Shown: positions 19,388-27,984 of the stretch, piece by piece
How positions within the stretch are numbered: the stretch's first letter is position 1
Layout: the number at the start of each line of letters is the position of its first letter
Source: Streptomyces sp. Ag109_O5-10
Lineage (GTDB): Bacteria; Actinomycetota; Actinomycetes; Streptomycetales; Streptomycetaceae
DNA length: 64,000 nt
Assembly (NCBI RefSeq): GCF_900105755.1
Contig: NZ_FNTQ01000001.1
Coordinates: forward strand, 5,580,001 to 5,644,000
Direction of reading: 5' to 3'
The notes under the pieces: generated by a model
Database searches by the model: none
The model's input: the letters and a program-made list of their open reading frames with translations, nothing else
What the model was told of the DNA's origin: nothing
Translations under genes and position numbers: made by a program

Positions 19388-20527
19388 GTGACGTTCCCGG
19401 TAGTCGGCATGGTCGGCGGGGGTCAGCTCGCGCGTATGACGCACGAGGCGGGCATCCCGCTGGGCATCAGGTTCAAGCTCCTCAGTGACACCCCCCAGGA
19501 TTCCGCGGCCCAGGTGGTGAGCGATGTCGTCGTCGGCGACTACCGCGACCTGGACACGCTGCGTGCGTTCGCGCGCGACTGCGACGTGATCACCTTCGAC
19601 CACGAGCACGTGCCGACCGAGCACCTGCGGGCCCTGGAGGCGGACGGCATCCCCGTGCGCCCCGGCCCGGAGGCGCTGGTGCACGCCCAGGACAAGGGCG
19701 TGATGCGGGCGAAGCTCACGGAGATCGGCGTGCCGTGCCCGCGGCACCGGATCGTGACCGACCAGGAGGACGTGGTCCGGTTCGCGGCCGAGGGCGACGG
19801 CTTCCCCGTCGTCCTGAAGACCGTGCGCGGAGGCTACGACGGCAAGGGCGTGTGGGTCGTCGAGACCGCAGAGGAGGCCACCGACCCCTTCCGGGCCGGC
19901 GTGCCGGTCCTCGCCGAGGAGAAGGTCGACTACGTCCGCGAGCTGGCCGCCAACGTCGTACGCTCCCCGCACGGCCAGGCCGTCGCCTACCCGGTGGTGG
20001 AGTCGCAGCAGGTCAACGGCGTGTGCGACACCGTGATCGCGCCCGCTCCCGACCTGGACGAGTCCCTCGCCCTGCAGGCCGAGGAGATGGCCCTGCGGAT
20101 CGCCAAGGAACTGGGCGTGGTCGGCCACCTGGCCGTCGAGCTGTTCCAGACCCGCGACGGCCGCATCCTCGTCAACGAACTGGCGATGCGCCCGCACAAC
20201 TCCGGCCACTGGAGCCAGGACGGGGCGATCACCAGCCAGTTCGCCAACCACGTGCGGGCCGTCCTCGACCTGCCCCTCGGCGACCCGCGCCCGCGCGCCC
20301 GCTGGACGGTCATGGTCAACGTCCTGGGCGGCGACTACCCGGACATGTACTCCGCGTACCTGCACTGCATGGCCCGCGACCCCAAACTGAAGATCCACAT
20401 GTACGGCAAGGACGTGAAGCCCGGCCGCAAGGTCGGCCACGTCAACACCTACGGCGACGACCTGGACGACGTTCTCGAGCGCGCACGTCACGCTGCCGGC
20501 TACCTGAGAGGCACGATCACCGAATGA
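19388..20527 (+). CDS. purK: N5-carboxyaminoimidazole ribonucleotide synthase
   Basis: 379 residues, ATP-grasp fold. It makes N5-CAIR from AIR, bicarbonate and ATP in purine synthesis. Visible: N-terminal GMVGGGQLARM, the nucleotide-binding loop VLKTVRGGYDGKGVWVV, FDHEHVP, and the C-terminal ATP-grasp segment NELAMRPHNSGHWS. GTG 19388 starts the conserved N-terminus although the frame is open from 18995. The stop overlaps the purE start by 4 bp (ATGA). Confidence 0.95.
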   Translation: MTFPVVGMVGGGQLARMTHEAGIPLGIRFKLLSDTPQDSAAQVVSDVVVGDYRDLDTLRAFARDCDVITFDHEHVPTEHLRALEADGIPVRPGPEALVHAQDKGVMRAKLTEIGVPCPRHRIVTDQEDVVRFAAEGDGFPVVLKTVRGGYDGKGVWVVETAEEATDPFRAGVPVLAEEKVDYVRELAANVVRSPHGQAVAYPVVESQQVNGVCDTVIAPAPDLDESLALQAEEMALRIAKELGVVGHLAVELFQTRDGRILVNELAMRPHNSGHWSQDGAITSQFANHVRAVLDLPLGDPRPRARWTVMVNVLGGDYPDMYSAYLHCMARDPKLKIHMYGKDVKPGRKVGHVNTYGDDLDDVLERARHAAGYLRGTITE

Positions 20528-21045
20528 GCCCCCTTGTTGGCATCGTCATGGGTTCGGACTCCGACTGGCCCGTCATGGAGGCCGCCGCCAAGGCCCTCGA
20601 CGAGTTCGAGATCGCGTACGAGGTGGACGTCGTCTCCGCGCACCGCATGCCGCGCGAGATGGTGACCTACGGAGAGCAGGCCGCCGAGCGCGGCCTCAAG
20701 GTGATCATCGCGGGTGCCGGGGGAGCGGCCCACCTCCCGGGCATGCTCGCCTCCGTCACCCCGCTCCCGGTCATCGGCGTGCCCGTCCCGCTGAAGTACC
20801 TCGACGGCATGGACAGCCTCCTGTCCATCGTGCAGATGCCGGCCGGCGTCCCGGTCGCCACCGTCTCCGTCGCCGGTGCCCGCAACGCGGGCCTGCTGGC
20901 CGCCCGCATCCTGGCCGCCCACGACGAGGACCTGCTGCAGAAGATGCGCGACTTCCAGCAGGACCTCAACGACCAGGCCACCGAGAAGGGCAAGCGGCTA
21001 CGGGCCAAGGTCGAGGGACCGAGCGGCTTCGGCTTCGGCAAGTAG
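20524..21045 (+). CDS. purE: N5-CAIR mutase (class I PurE)
   Basis: 173 residues. It rearranges N5-CAIR to CAIR, the step after PurK. The class I signature is present: GIVMGSDSDWPVM near the start, SAHRMP with the active-site His, GAGGAAHLPGM, and VPVATVSVAGARNAGLL. ATG 20524 overlaps purK, giving coupled translation of two consecutive enzymes. From memory, purK-purE followed by fadE occurs in the same neighbourhood in mycobacteria. Confidence 0.96.
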   Translation: MSPLVGIVMGSDSDWPVMEAAAKALDEFEIAYEVDVVSAHRMPREMVTYGEQAAERGLKVIIAGAGGAAHLPGMLASVTPLPVIGVPVPLKYLDGMDSLLSIVQMPAGVPVATVSVAGARNAGLLAARILAAHDEDLLQKMRDFQQDLNDQATEKGKRLRAKVEGPSGFGFGK

Positions 21046-21066
21046 GACTCCGGGAAGTAACACGCA

Positions 21067-22245
21067 ATGACGTCCCTCGATGAAGCCCGGTCCCTGCTGC
21101 GCGAGTTCCCGGTCGTCGACGGCCACAACGACCTGCCGTACGCACTGCGCGAGCAGGTCCGCTACGACCTCGACGCCCGCGACATCGCCGTCCACCAGAA
21201 CGCCCACCTGCACACCGACATCCCGCGGCTGCGGGAGGGCGGGGTCGGTGCGCAGTACTGGTCGGTGTACGTCCGTTCGGACCTGCCGGGCGCGGTCCCG
21301 GCGACCCTCGAACAGATCGACTGCGTACGGCAGCTGATCGCCCGTTACCCGGCCGACCTGCGGGCCGCGCTGACCGCCGCCGACATGGAGGCGGCGCGCG
21401 CCGAGGGCCGTATCGCCTCCCTGATGGGCGCGGAGGGCGGTCACTCCATCGACAACTCGCTGGGCACCCTGCGCGGCCTGTACGAGCTGGGCGTGCGCTA
21501 CATGACGCTCACCCACAACGACAACAACGACTGGGCGGACTCGGCGACCGACGAGCCGAACGTCGGCGGCCTGTCGGCCTTCGGCCGCGAGGTCGTGCGG
21601 GAGATGAACCGGCTGGGCATGCTGGTCGACCTCTCCCACGTGGCGGCCACGACCATGCACGCCGCCCTGGACACCACCGCCGCCCCGGTGATCTTCTCCC
21701 ACTCCTCCGCCCGGGCCGTCTGCGACCACCCCCGCAACATCCCGGACGACGTCCTCGAACGCCTCCCCGGCAACGGCGGCATGGCGATGGTGACGTTCGT
21801 GCCGAAGTTCGTGCTCCAGGCGGCGGTCGACTGGACGGCAGCGGCCGACGACAACATGCGCGCCCACGGCTTCCACCACCTCGACACCACCGAGGACGCG
21901 ATGAAGATCCACCGGGCCTTCGAGGAGAGCCACCCCCGCCCGGTCGCCACCACCGCCACGATCGCCGACCACCTCGACCACATGCGCGAGGCCGCCGGCA
22001 TCGACCACCTCGGCATCGGCGGCGACTACGACGGCACCGCCTTCACCCCCGACGGCCTGAACGACGTCTCCGGCTACCCCAACCTCGTCGCCGAGCTGCT
22101 GGACCGCGGCTGGTCCAGGTCCGACCTGGCCAAGCTGACCTGGCAGAACGCGGTCCGGGTGCTGGGCGCGGCGGAGGACGTGGCCCGCGGCCTCCAGGAG
22201 ACGCGGGGACCGTCCCACGCGACCATCTCCGACCTGGACGGCTGA
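21067..22245 (+). CDS. M19 membrane-dipeptidase family dipeptidase
   Basis: 392 residues of the renal-dipeptidase family. All binuclear metal ligands are visible: His20 and Asp22 (DGHNDLP), bridging Glu123 (GAEGGHS), His191 (LSHVAA), His212 (FSHSSA) and Asp320 (GGDYDG). I recall an S. coelicolor homologue (Sco3058) being characterised structurally as a dipeptidase favouring L-D or L-L dipeptides. No signal peptide is evident, so it is probably cytoplasmic. It starts 21 bp after purE and is followed by a strong terminator hairpin, then a degenerate paralogue. Confidence 0.93.
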   Translation: MTSLDEARSLLREFPVVDGHNDLPYALREQVRYDLDARDIAVHQNAHLHTDIPRLREGGVGAQYWSVYVRSDLPGAVPATLEQIDCVRQLIARYPADLRAALTAADMEAARAEGRIASLMGAEGGHSIDNSLGTLRGLYELGVRYMTLTHNDNNDWADSATDEPNVGGLSAFGREVVREMNRLGMLVDLSHVAATTMHAALDTTAAPVIFSHSSARAVCDHPRNIPDDVLERLPGNGGMAMVTFVPKFVLQAAVDWTAAADDNMRAHGFHHLDTTEDAMKIHRAFEESHPRPVATTATIADHLDHMREAAGIDHLGIGGDYDGTAFTPDGLNDVSGYPNLVAELLDRGWSRSDLAKLTWQNAVRVLGAAEDVARGLQETRGPSHATISDLDG

Positions 22246-22271
22246 CCCGGCGGAAGCCGGTCGGACGGGCC

Positions 22272-22300
22272 GGGCGTTCGGGGCGTACCCCCGAACGCCC
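22272..22300 (+). terminator. Terminator hairpin after dipeptidase
   Basis: 12-bp arms GGGCGTTCGGGG (22272-22283) and CCCCGAACGCCC (22289-22300) with a CGTAC loop, 27 bp after the stop codon. Confidence 0.8.
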
Positions 22301-22336
22301 CGTCCACCAGGAACCCTCCCGGTCGGGCGTGCGACG

Positions 22337-22368
22337 GTGAGCTACAGCCCCTTCACGACGTAGCTCAC
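22337..22368 (+). promoter_or_regulatory. Inverted repeat before the dipeptidase paralogue
   Basis: Perfect 9-bp arms GTGAGCTAC (22337-22345) and GTAGCTCAC (22360-22368) with a 14-bp centre, ending 20 bp before ATG 22389. It could be an operator or an mRNA leader hairpin. Confidence 0.4.
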
Positions 22369-22388
22369 GACGACGTACGGAGCCCTTC

Positions 22389-23486
22389 ATGGCCGACCTC
22401 CAGCACGACATCCACACCACGACCGAGGTCGGCAGGGAGGACCGCCTCCCGGACGACCCGTTCCCGATGGAGTCCGGCGCCGCGTTCCTGGAGCGGGCCC
22501 ACGCGCTGCTGGAGGCGCATCCGGTCGCGGACGGCTACTGCGGGCTGCCCCGGGCGCTGGGGGCGCTGCCCTGGTACGACCTGGAGCTGGGCGAGACGGC
22601 CGTGGCCACGGACGTGCCCCGGCTGCGCGAGGGGCACGTGGGCGCGCTGTTCTGGTCGCTGGACCTGCCGGCGCGGGAGTGGGGCGACCGGGCCGTCGGG
22701 GCCACCCTGGAGCAGCTGGACCTGGTGCGCCGGGTGGTCGAGATGCACCCGGAGGGGCTCCGGCTGGTGCGCACCGCCGGGCAGGTCATCGACGCCCGCA
22801 ACTGCGGCCGGGTCGCCGTCGTCCTCGGCCCCGCCTCCGCGGCCGCCGTCGGCGACTCCCTCGGCATCCTGCGCGTCCTGCAGTCCCTGGGCCTGCGCGT
22901 GCTCTCCCTGGCCGGTGCCGTCTGGGCGGGCGAGTCGGGGCTGAGCCGGTTCGGCGAGGAGGTGGTCCGGGAGATGAACCGGCTCGGGGTGCTCGCCGAC
23001 CTGTCCGGCGCCCCGGAGGCCGCCCTCGCCCGGGCGCTGGCGCTCTCCAAGACGCCGGTCCTGTGCACCCGCTCCGCCGCCGCGGCCGTACGCCCGCACC
23101 CCGCCAACCTCTCCGACGAGCTGCTCGGGCAGCTGGGGGAGCACAAGGGCGTGTGCATGGTGCCGCTGAGCGCCGAGCAGACCGGGCCGGCCCTCCCGGA
23201 CGTCGCCGACCACCTCGACCACGTCCGCATGGTCGCGGGCCCCGAGTGCGTCGCCCTGTCCGGCACGTTCGACTCCGGTGCCGCCCACCCCCGCGACCTC
23301 GACGACACCTCCCGCTACCCCCTCCTGGTCGCCGAACTGCTCCGCCGCGGCTGGTCGGAGACCGAACTGTCCCTGCTGACCTGGGGAAACGTTCAGCGGG
23401 CCCTGCGCCGCGCCGACTTCACCGCACGTGCGACCCAGCGCCGCAGGGACCCGAACCCGCCTCGCCCGGCCGACACCGAGGCCTGA
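22389..23486 (+). CDS. M19 dipeptidase-like pseudoenzyme
   Basis: 365 residues, alignable end to end with the M19 dipeptidase just upstream (shared PRLREGxVGAxFWS, FGxEVVREMNRLGxLxDLS, and C-terminal PxLVAELLxRGWSxxxLxxLTWxN). Every metal ligand has been replaced: HND became YCG at 50-52, the bridging Glu site reads VVLGPAS, LSHVAA became LSGAPE, FSHSSA became LCTRSA, and GGDYDG became SGTFDS. It therefore should not hydrolyse dipeptides and may have become a binding or regulatory protein. The frame is intact with normal codon use, so it is maintained rather than decaying. GGAG lies upstream of ATG 22389. Confidence 0.85.
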   Translation: MADLQHDIHTTTEVGREDRLPDDPFPMESGAAFLERAHALLEAHPVADGYCGLPRALGALPWYDLELGETAVATDVPRLREGHVGALFWSLDLPAREWGDRAVGATLEQLDLVRRVVEMHPEGLRLVRTAGQVIDARNCGRVAVVLGPASAAAVGDSLGILRVLQSLGLRVLSLAGAVWAGESGLSRFGEEVVREMNRLGVLADLSGAPEAALARALALSKTPVLCTRSAAAAVRPHPANLSDELLGQLGEHKGVCMVPLSAEQTGPALPDVADHLDHVRMVAGPECVALSGTFDSGAAHPRDLDDTSRYPLLVAELLRRGWSETELSLLTWGNVQRALRRADFTARATQRRRDPNPPRPADTEA

Positions 23487-23876
23487 TCAGCCGATCCGGC
23501 AGAGGCAGAAGGGATGCCCGGCCGGGTCGGCGAACACCCGGAAGTCCTCCGCCACCGGGTCCTCCTCCCGCCGCAGCAGCCGCGCCCCGAGGGCCAGCAC
23601 CTTCTTCTCCGCCGCGTCGACGTCCTCCCAGGCCGGCCCCGCGTCGAAGTCGAGATGGCACTGCTGGGAGCCGTGGTCGGCGCGCGGCCACTCGGGCGGG
23701 GTGTACCCCTCCGCCAGCTGGAAGCACAGCCGCAGCCCGTCCGGCAGCCGCAGCACGACCCAGTCCTCCTCCTCGACCACCGGGGAACCGCCGGCGACGG
23801 CCGCGTAGAAGGCGGCCAGCGCGTGCGGGTCGGGACAGTCGAGCACCACGTTGCGCAGGCGGGCGATGGATGCCAC
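23487..23876 (-). CDS. VOC (glyoxalase-like) domain protein 1
   Basis: 129 residues, a single vicinal-oxygen-chelate domain with two beta-alpha-beta-beta-beta modules (VVLDCPDPHALAAFYAAVAG; then HLDFDAGP). Its C-terminal DPAGHPFCLC matches the neighbour VOC protein, indicating a local duplication. Substrate unknown; this subfamily is often annotated as glyoxalase or bleomycin-resistance-like without evidence. GTG 23876 has a strong GGAGGA site, preferred over an in-frame start at 23900. Convergent and immediately adjacent to the dipeptidase-like gene. Confidence 0.82.
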   Translation of the reverse strand: MASIARLRNVVLDCPDPHALAAFYAAVAGGSPVVEEEDWVVLRLPDGLRLCFQLAEGYTPPEWPRADHGSQQCHLDFDAGPAWEDVDAAEKKVLALGARLLRREEDPVAEDFRVFADPAGHPFCLCRIG

Positions 23877-23928
23877 GGATCCTCCTCGGTCGGCGGGCAC
23901 AGGGACAGTCGGCGGGCTCAGGGACGGG

Positions 23929-24288
23929 TCAGCAGGCGCAGAGACAGAACGGGTGCCCAGCCGGGTCGGCGTACACCCGGAAGGTGCGCTCCCGGTCTGC
24001 CGTGTCCAGCGGCTTCGCGCCCAGTTCCAGCACCCCCTTCTCGGCCGCGTCCAGGTCGTCCACCATCAGGTCCAGGTGGAACTGCTGCGAGTCGTCGGGC
24101 GTGGGCCACCGCGGCGCCACGAATCCGGGTGCCTTCTGGAACGCCAGCGCCTGGCCGCCGGGCAGCGCCAGGTCCACCCAGTCCCCGTCCCCCTCGACGG
24201 TGCCACCCAGCACGCCGGCGTAGAAACCGGCCAGTGCGGACGGGTCGGGGCAGTCCAGGACGACGACGCCGAGCTTGGCGAGAGCCAT
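23929..24288 (-). CDS. VOC (glyoxalase-like) domain protein 2
   Basis: 119-residue single VOC domain (VVVLDCPDPSALAGFYAGVLGG; HLDLMVDDLDAAEK; DPAGHPFCLC), paralogous to the next gene. ATG 24288 has AAGGAGGAAG upstream. The pair is probably co-transcribed, with a 52-bp gap. Substrate unknown. Confidence 0.85.
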   Translation of the reverse strand: MALAKLGVVVLDCPDPSALAGFYAGVLGGTVEGDGDWVDLALPGGQALAFQKAPGFVAPRWPTPDDSQQFHLDLMVDDLDAAEKGVLELGAKPLDTADRERTFRVYADPAGHPFCLCAC

Positions 24289-24623
24289 GACTTCCTCCTT
24301 GAGGCGGGAGCTGTCTCAAGGACTTCCTAACCAAGTTCGGCACGCCCAATCCGACGGGCGCCGTTCTGTTGGGAGTTGGTTTCCGGTAGCGCCGGAACGG
24401 GTCGGCCTCGAGGACCCGGCGGCGTGTTGGCTTCGAGGGCCCGGGGGCTCGTGTGCTTATATCGTGGCGGCTCGAAGGCGAAAGCAATCGGGCGGTGCGT
24501 CCCAGTAATTGACCACCGACCTCTCCCGTTCATGTCGTGGCGGGAAACAGATCACGGCCATTCGGGCGGACCGGTAATTCGATGCCGGACGGCGGCTGAC
24601 ACCTGTCCCACAGTGAGGGAATC
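24289..24623. other. Gene-free spacer before Tat protein gene
   Basis: 335 bp, lower GC than the flanks. A short TTGAG/CTCAA inverted repeat lies at 24299-24319. I see no ORF with coding character and no clear promoter pair. Confidence 0.4.
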
Positions 24624-26192
24624 ATGACAGGCGGAAACGACGATGAGCGTGCGGGGGGATCGCGAAGAGCCTTGAACAGGCGACGCCTTCTCCAGGGGAC
24701 GGCGGGAACTTTCGGTGCCGCTCTGGCATCCGCCGGCATCTACAAGATGATCGACGCGATCGCGGAACCGCCGGACCGCCGGGCCGCTCCCGCTGGTCCG
24801 CCCATCCAGGAGCAGTACATCCTGCCGAACGAGCAGGTGATCATGGTCGACGACTCGGCCGTGCAGAGCAGCAAGGGAACCATCGCGGTCCGGGTGCCGG
24901 CCCTGCACGATCATGTCGTCACCGCGAAGCTGAACGTTCCGGCGAATGCCAAGGCCTTGCAGGAGGCGCAGCACCATCTCGAATCCGCCCTCGTGGCCCT
25001 GGAACGTGAATATCCGTCCGATCCGACCGGAGTGGGCGTCACGGTGGCCTGGGGGATTCCCTATTTCCACCACTACATCCCGGCCCTGGGCAAGGGGTCG
25101 GACTTCTTCAAGGCGGGAACGCGTTACCCGGCCTATCTGCCGGTCGATCTGATGACCTCCAAGTCGGAGGGGCGTACCGTCTACGCATTGCAGGACGCCA
25201 GGACATTTCCCAGCGACCAGCCTCCGCCCGGCTTCGGGCCGGTCCGCCTGGAACAGAATGACGTGGCGGTGCTGCTCCGCGGCGACAAGCTCGCCAATAT
25301 CGAGGCGGCCACCGACGCGATCTTCGGGTCCGGAAGCGATCAGGCGGGCAGCCTGTTCAAGGTGACCAGCATCCGCCAGGGCTTCTCCGGGGGCGGCTTC
25401 TACGGGCAGCAGGGCCTGCCGAGCAAGCTGGCGCTGGCGGCGAACATCCCCGGCGCGCAGTCGATTCCCCGGCAGTCGCAGGGCTTCCTGGGCTTCGCCA
25501 CCACCCTGGTGTCGAACATGGGACCCGACAACATCCCGAGTCTGGAGACCCTGCCCGGCTTCACCGACCAATGGCCCAACGGCTACTTCAAACAGGGCAC
25601 CACCATGCATCTCTCGCACCTGTTCCAGGACTTGGAGACCTGGTACGAGAAGAACTATCCCCAGTACGCGGACCGCGTCCGGGCGATGCTCCAACCGGGC
25701 CTCAAGCCCGCGCCCGCGCCGGGTACGTTCGCCCTGCAACCGCCGGGGCCGACCGAGGCCCAGGTGGCGGAAGGGGTCGACCGGTACCACTCCTTCGGCC
25801 ACACCGGGAGCATGTCGCCGGTGGACAGCACCCTCAGGCGGGAGACCACCAACTACGGGAAGTCATATCCCTCGGGGACCACCATTCCGGTGCGCGGCGA
25901 CTTCGACACGCTGGACAACCCGTTCCACTACACGTCCGATCCGGCGGGCGACCGCTACAGCACCAAGCCGGCGGCGGGACTGCACTTCATCATGTTCCAG
26001 CCGACGATCGGAGTCTTCAACGCCGTGCGGCTCGCCATGGACGGTCACTATCCCGACACGGCGCTCCCCGTCTCGCCGCGCAGCACCCACGCCGGCATCA
26101 ACTCGGTCCTGAACACGACCCACCGGCAGAACTACCTGGTTCCGCCGCGCCGCCATCGTTCCTTCCCGCTGGCCGAGTTCCTCGCGCCCTAG
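24624..26192 (+). CDS. Tat-exported protein, remotely Dyp-peroxidase-like
   Basis: 522 residues. The N-terminus has a twin-arginine signal (NRRRLLQG at about 18-25, then a hydrophobic stretch), so it is exported folded. The body shows stretches reminiscent of dye-decolorising peroxidases (a long helical pair-up region then NDVAVLLRGDKLANIEAAT; GFLGFATT). The catalytic GxxDG motif is not present, so haem binding and peroxidase activity are doubtful. Codon use differs from neighbours, with many third-position A/T codons (AAT, TAT, GCA, TTG), suggesting more recent acquisition. Single gene with terminators on the far side. Function not assigned. Confidence 0.55.
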   Translation: MTGGNDDERAGGSRRALNRRRLLQGTAGTFGAALASAGIYKMIDAIAEPPDRRAAPAGPPIQEQYILPNEQVIMVDDSAVQSSKGTIAVRVPALHDHVVTAKLNVPANAKALQEAQHHLESALVALEREYPSDPTGVGVTVAWGIPYFHHYIPALGKGSDFFKAGTRYPAYLPVDLMTSKSEGRTVYALQDARTFPSDQPPPGFGPVRLEQNDVAVLLRGDKLANIEAATDAIFGSGSDQAGSLFKVTSIRQGFSGGGFYGQQGLPSKLALAANIPGAQSIPRQSQGFLGFATTLVSNMGPDNIPSLETLPGFTDQWPNGYFKQGTTMHLSHLFQDLETWYEKNYPQYADRVRAMLQPGLKPAPAPGTFALQPPGPTEAQVAEGVDRYHSFGHTGSMSPVDSTLRRETTNYGKSYPSGTTIPVRGDFDTLDNPFHYTSDPAGDRYSTKPAAGLHFIMFQPTIGVFNAVRLAMDGHYPDTALPVSPRSTHAGINSVLNTTHRQNYLVPPRRHRSFPLAEFLAP

Positions 26193-26403
26193 GGGTGGGT
26201 GTAGGCGACCGCCCCACCGGAAGCAGTCCTCATGCGACGTGTCCCGTGATCGACTCCACAACGGCAGTGGGAGATCGACGCGGCGAATGCGTCGGTTCGG
26301 CCGGTTTCGGGATCTTGGCGCGGTTCGCCGGGACACGGACTTGTCTCCCGCCCGCAGCCCGGTTCACCGGATACGCACGTGCCGCGTGATGCAGAATGCA
26401 ACA

Positions 26404-26444
26404 AGACACCGGTTCGGCCGACTGAGCCTCGGCCGAACCGGTGT
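26404..26444. terminator. Bidirectional terminator hairpin
   Basis: 17-bp arms GACACCGGTTCGGCCGA (26404-26420) and complement (26428-26444), loop CTGAGCC, between the convergent Tat-protein and UDP-glucose dehydrogenase genes. The spacer 26193-26403 holds nothing else recognisable. Confidence 0.85.
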
Positions 26445-26462
26445 CGTCGCGCACCCGCGGTC

Positions 26463-27806
26463 TCAGGCGGTCGGACGCCCCATCGCGCGATACGTCCACC
26501 CGGCCCGCCGCCAGAGCTCCGGCTCCAGCGCGTTCCGCCCGTCGAGGATCACCTTCGCCGCGGCCACCTCTCCCAGCGCCGCCGGATCCAGCTCCCTGAA
26601 CTCCCGCCACTCGGTGAGGTGCAGCACCACATCGGCCCCCCGCACACACTCCTCGGCGCTACCGGCGTAGCCAAGGGTCGGGAACAGCCGCCCCGCGTTG
26701 GCCATCCCCTTCGGGTCGTACACCGTCACCTGGCCGCCCTGCAGATGGATCTGACCGGCCACGTTCAGCGCGGGCGAGTCCCGGACGTCGTCCGAGTCCG
26801 GCTTGAACGTCGCGCCGAGCACAGCGACCCGCTTCCCGAGGAAGGACCCGCCACCCAGCGCCTCCCGGGCCATCTCGACCATCTGGCCGCGGCGCCGCAT
26901 GTTGATGGAGTCGATCTCGCGCAGGAAGGTCAGCGCCTGGTCGGCGCCCAGCTCACCCGCACGGGCCATGAAGGCGCGGATGTCCTTCGGCAGGCAGCCG
27001 CCGCCGAACCCGATCCCGGCACGCAGGAACTTCCGCCCGATCCGGTCGTCGTACCCGATCGCCTCCGCCAGCCTGGCCACGTCCCCGCCCGCGGCCTCGC
27101 ACACCTCGGCCATCGCGTTGATGAAGGAGATCTTCGTGGCCAGGAAGGAGTTCGCGGAGGTCTTCACCAGCTCGGCCGTCGGGAAGTCCGTCACCACGAA
27201 CGGCGTACCCTCGCCGACCGGCGTCGCGTACACCTCGCGCAGCAGCTTCTCGGCGCGTTCGCTGTGCACGCCGACCACGATCCGGTCCGGGTGCAGGGTG
27301 TCCTGGACGGCGAAGCCCTCGCGCAGGAACTCCGGGTTCCAGGCCAGCTCGGCCTCGGCGCCGGCCGGCGCGTTCTCGGCGAGGTAGGCGGCCAGCCGCT
27401 CCGCCGAGCCGACCGGCACGGTCGACTTGCCGACGACGAGCGCGGGCCCGGTCAGATGCGGGGCCAGCGACGCGATCGCGGAGTCCACGTACGACATGTC
27501 GCAGGCGTACTCGCCGTGCTTCTGCGGGGTGTTCACGCAGACGAAGTGGACGTCGCCGAACGCGCCCACCTCGGCCCAGTCGGTGGTGAAGCGCAGCCGC
27601 CCGGAGGAGCCCTCGAAGCCCGCCACGTGCCGGCGCAGCAGCTCGTCGAGCCCCGGCTCGTACATCGGGGTCTCGCCGCGCTCCAGCATCGCGATCTTCT
27701 CGGGTACGACGTCGAGCCCGAGCACCTCGAAGCCGAGCTCCGCCATGGCCGCGGCATGCGTGGCGCCGAGATAGCCGGTGCCGATCACGGTGATCTTGAG
27801 GCTCAT
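26463..27806 (-). CDS. UDP-glucose 6-dehydrogenase
   Basis: 447 residues. It oxidises UDP-glucose to UDP-glucuronate with 2 NAD+. Visible: Rossmann loop VIGTGYLGATHA at the N-terminus, KSTVPVGSAERL, WNPEFLREG, the catalytic-Cys motif FGGGCLPKD, and the C-terminal substrate domain GATFKPDSDDVRDSPAL. ATG 27806 begins the conserved N-terminus, with GGAG upstream. It supplies uronic-acid donor for cell-surface glycans, consistent with the LCP and glycosyltransferase genes downstream. Confidence 0.94.
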   Translation of the reverse strand: MSLKITVIGTGYLGATHAAAMAELGFEVLGLDVVPEKIAMLERGETPMYEPGLDELLRRHVAGFEGSSGRLRFTTDWAEVGAFGDVHFVCVNTPQKHGEYACDMSYVDSAIASLAPHLTGPALVVGKSTVPVGSAERLAAYLAENAPAGAEAELAWNPEFLREGFAVQDTLHPDRIVVGVHSERAEKLLREVYATPVGEGTPFVVTDFPTAELVKTSANSFLATKISFINAMAEVCEAAGGDVARLAEAIGYDDRIGRKFLRAGIGFGGGCLPKDIRAFMARAGELGADQALTFLREIDSINMRRRGQMVEMAREALGGGSFLGKRVAVLGATFKPDSDDVRDSPALNVAGQIHLQGGQVTVYDPKGMANAGRLFPTLGYAGSAEECVRGADVVLHLTEWREFRELDPAALGEVAAAKVILDGRNALEPELWRRAGWTYRAMGRPTA

Positions 27807-27934
27807 GGAATGCTCCAGCTCGGGGATGTTGGTGCTGCTGCGGGGCCGAGCATAACCGGGCCCCCTCGCGGGCAACTTTCCCGCTGTCGCGTACCTCACG
27901 TCACCGTTCCGTGGGCCGCGCTCTAAACTTTGAG

Positions 27935-27948
27935 TTACTTAACAGTAA
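27935..27948. promoter_or_regulatory. AT-rich palindrome before acyl-CoA dehydrogenase
   Basis: TTACT-TAAC-AGTAA in an otherwise GC-rich spacer between the divergent UDP-glucose dehydrogenase and acyl-CoA dehydrogenase genes. The form suits a TetR-type operator. TTGAGT overlapping its left edge could be a -35 box, but no good -10 follows. Confidence 0.4.
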
Positions 27949-27984
27949 TTAGCGTCAGCACCACTGCGTCTGGAGTGAGAGACC

